NCBI GenBank assembly: GCA_015693905.1
Contig: CP065161.1
Span: 868,001-932,000 of the forward strand
DNA: 64,000 bases
Origin: Rhodobacterales bacterium HKCCA1288
Lineage (GTDB): Bacteria; Pseudomonadota; Alphaproteobacteria; Rhodobacterales; Rhodobacteraceae
Direction of reading: 5' to 3'
This document shows positions 8,913-15,979 of the stretch, in pieces (positions within the stretch are counted from its first letter, which is position 1; each line of letters starts with the position of its first letter). A program made the translations under genes and the position numbers. The notes beneath the pieces are model-generated. The model made no database searches and was not told the origin of the DNA. It saw nothing but the letters and a program-made list of their open reading frames with translations.

Positions 8913-10118
8913 TCAATTATCACTCAGGCTAGACACCTGACCCATCACGGCCGCCATAGCGCGCGAAGTTGCAGCCCCCAGACGCCCCATTATGCCTGCC
9001 TGCGCCACATCAGTGGCGGCAATCAAGGGCACTGTTGTCGGCGCCAGCCCCTCAACCGCGATGTGCAGCTCACCCAAAGGCGTGCCCGCCGCAATCGGCG
9101 CGGGAATAGGGCCAGACAGCGTAACCTCCGCCTCAAGCAACCCGCCCGTGACCGTCAATTGCGGCAAGAGCATACGCACATCATCGGCCACTGTCAGAGG
9201 CACGGTTGGCGTTTCGCCCAAGAACACAGGCGCCTGCGCCAAAATATCCCCCGCTGCGATCACATCGCGCTCGACAAATTGACGAAAGGCCCAATTCACG
9301 ATCCGCTCCGCCTCACCGGCGCGGGCATCCGCCGTAGGCAAGCCCGAAATCACAAAGGTCACGCGGCGATCGCCTTGCACGGCAGAGCCGACCAAACCAT
9401 AGCCTGCCTCCTCGGTATGGCCCGTTTTCAGACCATCAGCCCCGATGCCCAATCCCAAAATCGGGTTGCGGTTAAAGCGATTGTCAGGCGCGCGGTTGTC
9501 GAAGGGAAATTCACGCTCGTTGAAATAGTGATAATATTGCGGAAACTCGGTGATCAGACGTTCCGCCAAAATGCCCAGATCGCGCATCGACATCACATGC
9601 CCCGCAGCGGGCCAGCCGCTGGCGTTGCGAAAGGTTGCCGTCTCCATCCCCAATTGCCGTGCGCGTTCTGTCATCAGTGCGGCAAATCCTGCCTCAGTGC
9701 CATCAGGGCTTAGCGCCTCGGCCAAAACCACCGTTGCGTCATTGCCAGACAGAACAACAATTCCGCGGATCAAATCCTCGACCCGAACGCGGTCGGTGGT
9801 GTTGAGAAACATGGTTGAGCCACCAAAGGACATGGCATGCTCTGAGACAGGCAATGAGGTGTCTAACGTGAGGCGCCCATCTTCCAGTGCCTCAAACGTC
9901 ATGTTCAACGTCATCAGCTTGGACATCGAGGCAGGCGGCAAGGGCACATCCGCATTCAGAGCGAACAGAACCTGCCCTGAATTGTGATCCACCACATAGG
10001 CCGATCCTGCCTGTGTCTCAAACCCTTGGGCCTTGACCGCCTGAGGCAGCAAAATTCCCAAGGCCAAGGCCAAACTGCAGCCAAAACTGCCGAGTGTCTT
10101 TGCCAATGTCACGCCCAT
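8913..10118 (-). CDS. dacC: D-alanyl-D-alanine carboxypeptidase (PBP5/6 type)
   Basis: This 401-residue penicillin-binding protein trims the terminal D-Ala of peptidoglycan pentapeptides in the periplasm. It has a signal peptide (hydrophobic LALALGILLPQAV, cleavage probably after VKA, about residue 30) and all three serine-peptidase motifs: SMSK (about 64-67), SGN (about 125) and KTG (about 228). A C-terminal PBP5-like beta domain follows (about 275-375). The last residues lack a clear amphipathic anchor. It lies between the SPOR lipoprotein gene and tmk, all in one direction, so it is probably part of a cell-envelope/replication transcript. The gene symbol follows common alphaproteobacterial usage. 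Confidence 0.9.
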   Translation of the reverse strand: MGVTLAKTLGSFGCSLALALGILLPQAVKAQGFETQAGSAYVVDHNSGQVLFALNADVPLPPASMSKLMTLNMTFEALEDGRLTLDTSLPVSEHAMSFGGSTMFLNTTDRVRVEDLIRGIVVLSGNDATVVLAEALSPDGTEAGFAALMTERARQLGMETATFRNASGWPAAGHVMSMRDLGILAERLITEFPQYYHYFNEREFPFDNRAPDNRFNRNPILGLGIGADGLKTGHTEEAGYGLVGSAVQGDRRVTFVISGLPTADARAGEAERIVNWAFRQFVERDVIAAGDILAQAPVFLGETPTVPLTVADDVRMLLPQLTVTGGLLEAEVTLSGPIPAPIAAGTPLGELHIAVEGLAPTTVPLIAATDVAQAGIMGRLGAATSRAMAAVMGQVSSLSDN

Positions 10119-10135
10119 TCCCCACCTGTCACTCG

Positions 10136-10158
10136 ACCCGCAGGGCTTGGCTGCGGGT
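10136..10158 (-). terminator. Intergenic hairpin between SPOR gene and dacC
   Basis: An 8-bp perfect stem (ACCCGCAG...CTGCGGGT) with a 7-nt loop starts immediately after the SPOR gene stop codon. No T-run follows on the minus strand, so it may act as an attenuator or RNA-processing stem rather than a full terminator. Confidence 0.35.
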
Positions 10159-11001
10159 TCAATTGGTTACAAAATACGCATCTTGGAAGCCAAGCCTGCG
10201 TGCAACGTCCAGATTATTGGCCCGCTCCGCAGTTGTCGAGGCAGGCCCGACCACCACCCGCCAAAAACGGCGGCCATTGGAGGTCTGATCATAGATGGTG
10301 GGCTGCAATCCAGAATTTCGCAAGGCCTGCGCGGTGTTATTTGCATTTTCTTGCACTGCAAAAATGCCAATTTGCACGAAAGGCCGCTCAAGGGCGCTTG
10401 TCGCAACGGGTGCGGGGCTTGCGGCAGGTGCAGGCGCAACGGGGGCAGCAGAGGCAGGCCTATCCAAAGGCAAGGCGGCAATCGTCTCGGCCCCGCCCGC
10501 ATCAGGCCCGTCATAATTCGGCGGCGCAATCCCTTCGGCAGGGGTGGCCAAGGCGATATCCTCCGCGACCTCCTCGCGGCGCAAGGCGGTGACGTTCAAC
10601 ATCGAGGGCGCCCCCGCCAGTAGCCCCAAAGCCGAAGCTGCGTCAGATGACACCTGAAGCGCAGGCCCAGGATTGTCGCGTTCACGGCGGAACAACGCAC
10701 CAATCACAAAGCGCCCATTGGCCTCGTTGCGAATAATCACCCGCTCGGGATCCGTGGCTGACGGGTGCGCCACCCAAACACCGCCCAAGGAGGGCCGCCC
10801 ATCCCAAAGCCCGTCTTCGGTCACCTGAAACACATCGGGCGCCTCAACATCGCGCTCGACCAAACGGGTCGTGCCAGTATCAGCAAGGCTTGGATCGGCC
10901 GCATTCCCCGTGAGCCCCGTCTGACACCCGCCAAGCCCGAAAGCCGCCACCACCAAAAGGGCATAGATCGGCCTTGCCCGTCCAAAAAAGGAAAAATCCA
11001 T
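10159..11001 (-). CDS. SPOR-domain lipoprotein
   Basis: This 280-residue protein starts with a lipoprotein signal: a hydrophobic helix ending in GLGGC (Cys about residue 20). The middle (about 100-190) is Ala/Pro-rich and linker-like. The C-terminus (about 207-280) is a SPOR domain: FVQIGIFAVQENANNTAQAL, GRRFWRVVVGP, and a final variable strand ending in YFVTN. SPOR domains bind denuded glycan at the division septum; the protein is probably an outer-membrane lipoprotein acting in cell division or wall remodelling. The ATG at 11001 is chosen because AGGGTAGGG precedes it and the signal peptide begins there. The much longer open frame upstream runs antisense through the tRNA and is not real. 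Confidence 0.87.
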   Translation of the reverse strand: MDFSFFGRARPIYALLVVAAFGLGGCQTGLTGNAADPSLADTGTTRLVERDVEAPDVFQVTEDGLWDGRPSLGGVWVAHPSATDPERVIIRNEANGRFVIGALFRRERDNPGPALQVSSDAASALGLLAGAPSMLNVTALRREEVAEDIALATPAEGIAPPNYDGPDAGGAETIAALPLDRPASAAPVAPAPAASPAPVATSALERPFVQIGIFAVQENANNTAQALRNSGLQPTIYDQTSNGRRFWRVVVGPASTTAERANNLDVARRLGFQDAYFVTN

Positions 11002-11184
11002 CTGCCCTACCCTGTTCTCAATCTGATGCCGCGCGCCCATCTGGGTGCAATTGTTATTTTTGCACGAATAATACACATGAAAAAGCAACCTGAAAACCCA
11101 TGTCGCGCAATTTTGACTACGGATGAATCCACAACCGCAGCCCCCCTTCCAGAATCGCCCTCCACAAGCTATCCCGCCCAAGTC

Positions 11185-11275
11185 GGAGGAGTGGCAGAGT
11201 GGTTTAATGCACCGGTCTTGAAAACCGACGTACGTCAAAAGCGTACCGTGGGTTCGAATCCCACCTCCTCCGCCA
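11185..11275 (+). tRNA. tRNA-Ser (anticodon TGA)
   Basis: A 7-bp acceptor stem (GGAGGAG at 11185-11191 with CTCCTCC at 11265-11271) and a discriminator G are followed by an encoded CCA (11273-11275). The anticodon stem-loop is CGGTCTTGAAAACCG with anticodon TGA (reads UCA and related Ser codons). The long variable arm and the T arm GTGGGTTCGAATCCCAC are as expected for a class II tRNA. An integrative-element remnant begins directly downstream, so the gene's 3' end is a plausible attachment site. Confidence 0.97.
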
Positions 11276-11330
11276 TATATTTTTTTTAAGATATTGATTT
11301 TATTCAGTTTAATTTTACAGGGCATGAACC

Positions 11331-11349
11331 TGTCCCCAATAGAGTCCCC
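11331..11349 (+). repeat. Left TGTCCCC repeat pair (possible integrase arm site)
   Basis: Two heptamers, TGTCCCC (11331-11337) and AGTCCCC (11343-11349), are spaced 12 nt start to start. The same spacing and orientation occur at 15872-15890 next to the integrase. A CCCTATCCTGT at 11387-11397 also matches the right-hand copy. Direct repeats near both ends are typical of tyrosine-integrase arm-binding sites; the role here is inferred. Confidence 0.45.
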
Positions 11350-11564
11350 AAACGATAGATGGTGAGAGCAATGCACAGTGCATGTGCCCTATCCTGTGTG
11401 GGAAAAAATTAGTCAGACATCGTTAGGCGCAGGGGGGGGGTGGGGGAAAACTCTGCTACCTGAGGTGTTACTTATAGCACGCTCGCATTTTTCCTGAAAA
11501 AGGCTCGCTCGCGATCCAATATTCTTTTAAAATTGTATCGTCGTAGACCTGCAGCTGTTTCCGA

Positions 11565-11759
11565 TCAGAAGCGTGCAAATAACAAAGTGACAAAGAAAAA
11601 TAAGATAGCCCCCCCAATCATTATTATCTTGAGACCTTTGTCAAAAAGGGTTTCTGATCCATCAAAATCCTTCCAAGGCCGATCTATCGCGCCAAGGTCA
11701 TCACCGCATTTAGGACATACTTTTGCGGTTGGAGAGCAGTCGTTGTCGCAGTAGCCAGG
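11565..11759 (-). pseudogene. IS-separated C-terminal piece: zinc ribbon plus C-terminal membrane helix
   Basis: No start codon is present: the open frame comes directly out of the IS border. It encodes about 64 residues ending at TGA (11565-11567). It begins GYCDNDC, then CPKCGDDLG (Cys pairs of a zinc ribbon, CxxxC and CxxC), then a charged stretch PWKDFDGSETL, and ends in a hydrophobic helix (IIMIGGAILFFFVTLLFARF). If one copy of the 5-bp duplication and the IS are removed, this frame continues without break from the ATPase-like fragment at 12954-13681. It could therefore be the C-terminus of that protein, or a separate small gene that lost its start. Confidence 0.6.
11755..11759. repeat. 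Target-site duplication, left copy (CCAGG)
   Basis: CCAGG abuts the left terminal repeat of the IS, and the identical pentamer abuts the right end at 12954-12958. This indicates a simple insertion without adjacent deletion. Confidence 0.75.
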
Positions 11760-11828
11760 TAATCCCCCCCGAAATTAAGGGGCTGCAAAAGTAGAATTTT
11801 CTCGGCAAGATGAACGAGGAGAATTCGA

Positions 11829-12092
11829 ATGAAGACAAGCAGATACACTGAGGCGCAGATCATCGCGATCCTGCGTCAGGCCGAAGGCGGAGTGCCGGTT
11901 TCCGAGCTGTGCCGCGAGCATAGGATGAGCGACGCGTCATTTTACAAATGGCGGGCCAAGTATGGCGGCATGGATGCGTCGATGGTCAGCCAGATGAAGG
12001 CGATGGAAGAAGAGAACCGTCGGCTTAAGCGGATGTATGCGGACCTGAGCATGCAAAACGATCTGTTGAAGGAAGCCCTCGGAAAAAAGTAG
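11829..12092 (+). CDS. IS3-family transposase OrfA
   Basis: This 87-residue protein is the DNA-binding partner of the IS3 transposase. It has the helix-turn-helix of the HTH_Tnp_1 family ([16 protein letters not shown]...[23 protein letters not shown], residues about 6-48) and a C-terminal leucine-zipper-like coiled coil ([21 protein letters not shown]). AGGAGAATTCGA precedes the ATG. The frame ends in GGAAAAAAGTAG, whose A6G run allows -1 slippage into orfB to make the fused OrfAB transposase. Confidence 0.93.
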   Translation: MKTSRYTEAQIIAILRQAEGGVPVSELCREHRMSDASFYKWRAKYGGMDASMVSQMKAMEEENRRLKRMYADLSMQNDLLKEALGKK

Positions 12093-12115
12093 GTGGGCCA
12101 TCTCAGAGGCGAGAG

Positions 12116-12916
12116 ATGGCCGAAACGGCGGTGGAACGACGGGGTGTCAGCATTGCGCTGGCGTGCCGGGCCTTCGGGGTCAGCGAGACCTGTTATCGGT
12201 ACAGCCCAAAGCTGAAGGCCGAGAACGAGGTGATCGCCGATCTGCTGACGGGGCTGACGGATGCGCGCAAGACATGGGGATTTGGCCTGTGTTTCCTGCA
12301 TCTACGCAACGTGAAGGGGCATCCCTGGAACCACAAACGCGTCTATCGGATCTACTGCGAGCTGGAACTGAACCTGCGGATCAAGCCCCGAAAGCGGCTG
12401 AAACGGGAGAAGCCTGATGTTCTGGCGGTGCCAGACGCGCCCAATGTGACCTGGTCGATGGACTTCATGGCAGATCGTCTTGGCGACGGCCGTGCTTTTC
12501 GGCTGCTGAATGTGCTGGACGACTTCAACCGAGAAGGGCTGGGGATCGAGGTTGACTTCTCGTTGCCCGCCGAACGGGTCATCCGCAGCTTGGACCGCAT
12601 CATCGAATGGCGCGGAAAACCTGGCACGATCAGGGTCGACAACGGCCCGGAATACATCAGCGAGAAGCTCAGAATATGGGCCGAGAAGCAGGGTATCACT
12701 ATCCAGCACATCCAACCCGGACAGCCGCAGCAAAACGCTTATGTCGAACGCTACAACCGGACAGTCCGGCATGAGTGGTTGGATCAATACATCATCGAAA
12801 GCATCGAGGAGGCACAGGATCAGGCCACACAATGGCTCTGGACTTATAACAACGACCGCCCGAACATGGGCATCGGCGGCATCACACCCGCTATGAAACT
12901 GAAAATGGCCGCGTAA
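12116..12916 (+). CDS. IS3-family transposase OrfB (DDE integrase core)
   Basis: This 266-residue open frame is -1 relative to orfA and is expected to be expressed mainly as a frameshift fusion. An HTH_21-like N-terminal region ([21 protein letters not shown]) precedes the retroviral-integrase-like core. The catalytic acids are visible in [10 protein letters not shown] (Asp), VDNGPEYIS (Asp) and [15 protein letters not shown] (Glu). The C-terminal [14 protein letters not shown] segment is typical of the family. The reading frame is intact to its TAA just inside the right terminal repeat. Confidence 0.93.
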   Translation: MAETAVERRGVSIALACRAFGVSETCYRYSPKLKAENEVIADLLTGLTDARKTWGFGLCFLHLRNVKGHPWNHKRVYRIYCELELNLRIKPRKRLKREKPDVLAVPDAPNVTWSMDFMADRLGDGRAFRLLNVLDDFNREGLGIEVDFSLPAERVIRSLDRIIEWRGKPGTIRVDNGPEYISEKLRIWAEKQGITIQHIQPGQPQQNAYVERYNRTVRHEWLDQYIIESIEEAQDQATQWLWTYNNDRPNMGIGGITPAMKLKMAA

Positions 12917-12953
12917 GTTCTACGGATGCACCCCGTTAAAAATGGGGAGATTA

Positions 12954-12958
12954 CCAGG
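12954..12958. repeat. Target-site duplication, right copy (CCAGG)
   Basis: Identical to the pentamer at 11755-11759 and directly next to the right inverted repeat of the IS. Confidence 0.75.
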
Positions 12959-13681
12959 CCAGAGACCTCCAGCGTGCGCTGCGACCGCAAACAGAGGCGA
13001 CCAGTTATCCTTCGCTCGATCCGATCCACCCGATGGGATTGTCTCGAGTGTCTCTTCCAAATCAACGGAACCTGACCATGCCTCGAGATAGTCTCTCAGA
13101 GGTTGCTTGCGTTCAAAGTAGTTGGAAGGAACTGGCTCGACTTTTTCGGAGATTAACTTACGGCGCAGATTAACACAGATTGATCTGCTCATGAGCGTAT
13201 CAGCCTGATCGCCAATTCCTGCGATGACTTGTGCCGTCCAAGTCGACCATTTTTTTGGTGTCCAACCATTGGTGTTTGTAGGATCACTCAAAATTTTATA
13301 GGCAGTGCGACGACGGTGGCTTGCATTCATGATCGCTAGAAGCTCATCATTTTTGCGGAGAGTTATGTCTGCTTCATCAATTAAGAATGTAGGCTGACTC
13401 AGTTCGATCATTCTGAAAAATGCAGAAGCCGTAACGTTTCCCGCCATTTCAGGGTTCTTTACCATCGCCTCCATTAGTTCCAAGAGGGTTGTTTTTCCAC
13501 ATTCTCGTTCTGGCGAATGGATGTAGAATTTGGGAAAGATATTCCACTTATCCATTAGGAACGTGCACGCAGCCCAGACCGCTGCAGCATCCGCATGACT
13601 TTGATGCTGAAGGATCATATGCGAACGAATATCGCTCGACATTTCGTCCAGTGCATCTGCAATAGAGATGTAATCAGCCAT
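12954..13681 (-). pseudogene. DUF3631-like ATPase/primase-associated protein, interrupted by the IS
   Basis: About 242 residues survive from the ATG at 13681 to the IS border; the open frame then runs a few codons into the IS. FIHSPERECGKTTLLELM (about 58-75) is a P-loop-like segment, PTFLIDEADITL (about 101-112) a Walker B, and ADTLMSRSICVNLRRK, then DNWSPLFAVAAHAGGLWP, resemble the DUF3631 domain found in element-encoded primases and helicases. It probably served element replication. AGGAGG precedes the ATG, which overlaps the stop of the upstream AlpA gene by 8 nt. Removing the IS and one CCAGG restores a continuous 305-residue frame ending in a zinc ribbon and membrane helix (11565-11754). 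Confidence 0.75.
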
Positions 13682-13871
13682 GCCCGCCTCCTGATTGGTG
13701 CTTGCGAATGCACTCGCTAATCCATTCATCAATGTCGGACTCTAGCCAACCATAGCGGCTTTCTGTGAGTGCGAATGGCTGTGGGAACTGTTTGTTGCGG
13801 GCAAGTCGGCGAACATTCGAAACTGACATCGAAGTTTTCTTCGCCACTTCAGAGGCGCTAAGCACTTTCAT
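13674..13871 (-). CDS. AlpA-like excisionase/regulator (copy 1)
   Basis: This 65-residue protein is a winged-helix DNA-binding protein of the MerR/AlpA/excisionase kind: LSASEVAKKTSMSVSNVRRLARN is the HTH (about 4-26), followed by the typical FPQPF wing start and GWLESDIDEWI. Such proteins in P4-like elements switch on the integrase or act in excision. It overlaps the second AlpA-like gene by 14 nt and the ATPase gene by 8 nt, so the three form a tightly packed operon. Confidence 0.8.
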   Translation of the reverse strand: MKVLSASEVAKKTSMSVSNVRRLARNKQFPQPFALTESRYGWLESDIDEWISECIRKHQSGGGHG

Positions 13872-14064
13872 CGCGCGCCTCCATCAGTTTTTCTTGCCAA
13901 GTAATGATGCTTTCCTCTGGCCATCCTACGGCACGAGCGCCGATTTTGATTGGTTTGGGAAATTCATTGGTCGAAATACGAAGGTAGATACTAGAGCGAG
14001 AAAGCCCTGTCATATCCATCACTTCGGGTAGCCTGTATATTTTCTTGATCATCTTTACATCCAT
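13858..14064 (-). CDS. AlpA-like transcriptional regulator (copy 2)
   Basis: This 68-residue protein belongs to the AlpA family: IYRLPEVMDMTGLSRSSIYLRI is the HTH, NEFPKPIKIGARAVGWPEESIITW the conserved wing and terminal helix. An internal ATG at 14052, preceded by GGATG at a suitable distance, is an alternative start. It is the first gene of the AlpA-AlpA-ATPase group. It likely controls the element's own genes, especially the integrase at 14717-15868, by analogy with AlpA of CP4-57. The two copies are clearly related but not near-identical. Confidence 0.85.
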   Translation of the reverse strand: MDVKMIKKIYRLPEVMDMTGLSRSSIYLRISTNEFPKPIKIGARAVGWPEESIITWQEKLMEARDESA

Positions 14065-14154
14065 TTGGTTGTGAGATGATCCAAGAAATATGTGGCTAAG
14101 CTTCTCCTGTATTTGGCAATTAAATGGCTATCTAAGTGCCAACATCATAATGAT

Positions 14155-14694
14155 TTATTCGAATGCACCATTTTTCTTAGCTCGTGCGTAATCCTTACGA
14201 ATAGTCTCGTAAGTGCGTGATCTAATCTCTCGTGCTTCAGGGACTTTGATAATTGCCTTTTGAACTATGTCACACGCGCTAGTCGGGTCACTGCCAGAGC
14301 CACGCGTAGCAGGCAGGTTATATTTATCGACTATCTTTTGAACCAAACGGGGCAAGAAGGCATTCTGGGCTTTACCTGTTTCTGTGCCACCTTTCTGCTC
14401 TTTTAATGTTGGCTCTATTCCCTCGAGCACATCGGCTATCCAATATTTTAATAGGTCAGGTAACGGCTTTTCCATTCGGATTTGATGCGCGCAATACCGT
14501 TTCAAACTGTCAAAAGCGCTGAACTCACTGGAAGCTTTTTCCAGAAGTGACCGCCAGTCAAAATCATTGTCCGAAACCCCCAACATCTGAGACCTGTAAT
14601 GCTGGTTTAGTTTGGCAAAGGTGTTCCCGCGATCGTAGAACCCTTGTAGTTCGTTGATTGCATACTCGAGTGCTAACTGAAGTTTATCGCTCAT
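14155..14694 (-). CDS. Hypothetical element-borne protein
   Basis: I do not recognise this 179-residue protein. It is soluble, has no signal peptide, and is mixed helical. The C-terminal part (about 105-179: NAFLPRLVQKIVDKYNLPATR...SACDIVQKA...YETIRKDYARAKKN) is basic and looks like a nucleic-acid-binding helical region. AGGAGG lies 10 nt before the ATG. It starts 22 nt after the integrase stop, same strand, so it is probably co-transcribed with int. Its base composition is AT-richer than the host genes, in keeping with transfer. Confidence 0.65.
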   Translation of the reverse strand: MSDKLQLALEYAINELQGFYDRGNTFAKLNQHYRSQMLGVSDNDFDWRSLLEKASSEFSAFDSLKRYCAHQIRMEKPLPDLLKYWIADVLEGIEPTLKEQKGGTETGKAQNAFLPRLVQKIVDKYNLPATRGSGSDPTSACDIVQKAIIKVPEAREIRSRTYETIRKDYARAKKNGAFE

Positions 14695-14716
14695 TGAGTG
14701 ATGCCCTCCTCAAAAT

Positions 14717-15868
14717 TCACGCGTTCAAATATCTTGCCCACTGCTCCATCAAAGTTCGTCGCTTCTCAAAAAGATCAGACCGCGCATATGCAGCGACGAT
14801 CTTGCTCGATGTTTTGTGCGACAGCGCCTTCTCAGCGACTTCGAAGGAAGCATCGGTCTGCTCCTGCACCCATGTTCTAAAGCTTGTGCGAAACCCATGA
14901 ATGTCCACTGGGAAGCCTAGCTCTTTCACTAGCTTAGACATTGTCATGTCTGACATTGGCCGCCCTTTAATCATTCCTGGAAAGATTAGGCCGCTGCTCC
15001 CATGCGCCTCTGCATCTTTAAGAATTTGGATTGCACGATCTGAAAGGGGGACAACATGTTCTTGCTTCGTCTTGGTTCGCTCTGCGGGTATCGACCAAGT
15101 CTTTTTGTCTAGATCGATTTCTCGCCAATCAGCGAGTCTTACTTCACCTGAACGCGCTGCGGTCAGCACTAAAAACTCAATAGCCAGCTTTGTCGTCGGC
15201 ATTGCAGAGGACATCCGAATAACCTCTAAGCAACCTGCTACTTCGCTGTAGGGTAAAGACTTAAAGTGCTGTGGCTGCTTGGTAATCTTTGGAAGGACTT
15301 GGTTTAGTGCCAGAGTTGGGTCATCTGGACGGTAACCCTGAGCAATAGCCCATTTCATTATTGTGCCAATGCGCTGTTTTACTCTTTTGGCAGTTTCATT
15401 CTTCTCAGCCCAAATAGGCTGTAGAACCGAAAGAATGTCAGCTGAACCAATATCATTGACCAAGCGCCTCCCCAGACGCGGCATCACATAAGTTACGAGA
15501 GTAGATCGAAACTGTGCAGCATGCTTAGCATTGCTCCAAGTTGGAGCATGTAACTCAATGACTACGTCAACGGCTTCAGCGAAGGTTGGTATAGTCTGTT
15601 TTTGTTTCTTTGCCTCAAATGGATCGCCGCCCTGTTGTGCCATTTTTTTATTATCAAATGCGATCGAGCGTGCCTCGGCCAGAGTGATTAGATCAGCAGA
15701 GCCAAGGCCCATCTCTCGCTGCCTGCCGTCAATGGTCAACCGTTGAACCCAGCGGCGAGACCCAGACGGTTCAATGCGTAGAAAAAGGCCGTGTAAGTCG
15801 TAATACTTTCCTGCAGTGCGAAGGTTGCGCACTGCCGCAGCCGATAAAGGAGTTCCAGTCTTGGGCAT
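14717..15868 (-). CDS. Tyrosine-type site-specific integrase (DUF4102/P4 type)
   Basis: This 383-residue protein has the three-part P4-type layout. An N-terminal DUF4102 arm-binding domain (about 1-85, with YDLHGLFLRIEPSGSRRWVQR and LGSADLITLAEAR) is followed by a SAM-like core-binding domain (about 95-185) and the catalytic domain (about 205-375). Catalytic residues are visible: TAARSGEVRLADW (first Arg), HGFRTSFRTW (His and Arg), ALSHKTSSKIVAAYARSD (His and the Tyr nucleophile). The frame is complete. P4-type integrases normally target tRNA 3' ends, and tRNA-Ser lies 3.4 kb to the left, but the gene sits at the end of the element away from the tRNA, which is unusual. Confidence 0.93.
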   Translation of the reverse strand: MPKTGTPLSAAAVRNLRTAGKYYDLHGLFLRIEPSGSRRWVQRLTIDGRQREMGLGSADLITLAEARSIAFDNKKMAQQGGDPFEAKKQKQTIPTFAEAVDVVIELHAPTWSNAKHAAQFRSTLVTYVMPRLGRRLVNDIGSADILSVLQPIWAEKNETAKRVKQRIGTIMKWAIAQGYRPDDPTLALNQVLPKITKQPQHFKSLPYSEVAGCLEVIRMSSAMPTTKLAIEFLVLTAARSGEVRLADWREIDLDKKTWSIPAERTKTKQEHVVPLSDRAIQILKDAEAHGSSGLIFPGMIKGRPMSDMTMSKLVKELGFPVDIHGFRTSFRTWVQEQTDASFEVAEKALSHKTSSKIVAAYARSDLFEKRRTLMEQWARYLNA

Positions 15869-15871
15869 AAT

Positions 15872-15890
15872 TGTCCCCTATCCTGTCCCC
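15872..15890 (+). repeat. Right TGTCCCC repeat pair (possible integrase arm site)
   Basis: TGTCCCC (15872-15878) and TGTCCCC (15884-15890) are spaced 12 nt start to start, directly upstream of the integrase start codon. This is the same arrangement and orientation as at 11331-11349. A role as arm-type sites, or in autoregulation of int, is inferred. Confidence 0.45.
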
Positions 15891-15979
15891 CAAAAAGTAA
15901 TGGAAATTACTGTATCGCACAAGACGTCAATGAACGTTGATCAATGAATAGTTCATTATTATAAAGGAATAATTGAGCA

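Larger units (their letters stand above)
11760..12953 (+). mobile_element. Complete IS3-family insertion sequence, 1194 bp
   Basis: The element has imperfect terminal inverted repeats of about 40 bp. Left end TAATCCCCCCC...TTAAGGGG..TGCA...GTAGAA and right end (reverse strand) TAATCTCCCC...TTAACGGGGTGCA...GTAGAA align over their whole length. It contains orfA and orfB in the -1 arrangement of IS3 elements, with an A6G slippage site at 12083-12089. The DDE residues of the transposase are intact and neither frame is broken, so it may still be mobile. It is flanked by a 5-bp CCAGG duplication. It looks closest to the IS407/IS51-like branches, but I cannot assign a named element. Confidence 0.9.
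11276..15900. mobile_element. Remnant of a small tRNA-Ser-associated integrative element
   Basis: Between tRNA-Ser and the RTX gene lies a block unlike its surroundings: visibly more AT-rich and holding a tyrosine integrase, two AlpA-type regulators, a DUF3631-like ATPase broken by an IS, and no housekeeping gene. All element genes run on the minus strand away from the integrase. Paired TGTCCCC repeats lie near both ends. I could not find a second copy of the tRNA 3' end at the right border, so the exact limits are inferred. The stretch 11353-11564 holds no gene I can support and contains an 8-G and a 5-G run. The right limit is set near the integrase start. Confidence 0.6.

Noticed and set aside
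8337-9713. 458-codon plus-strand frame
   Set aside because: Lies opposite tmk and the carboxypeptidase, both well supported by motifs.
11002-11376. Long minus-strand extension of the SPOR gene frame
   Set aside because: It runs antisense through the tRNA-Ser; the lipoprotein signal and Shine-Dalgarno place the start at 11001.
11533-11754. Plus-strand open frame of 73 codons
   Set aside because: The opposite strand encodes a convincing zinc-ribbon and membrane-helix fragment over the same bases.
11829-12916. Transposase as a frameshifted (broken) gene
   Set aside because: The -1 shift with an A6G run is the normal programmed arrangement of IS3 elements.
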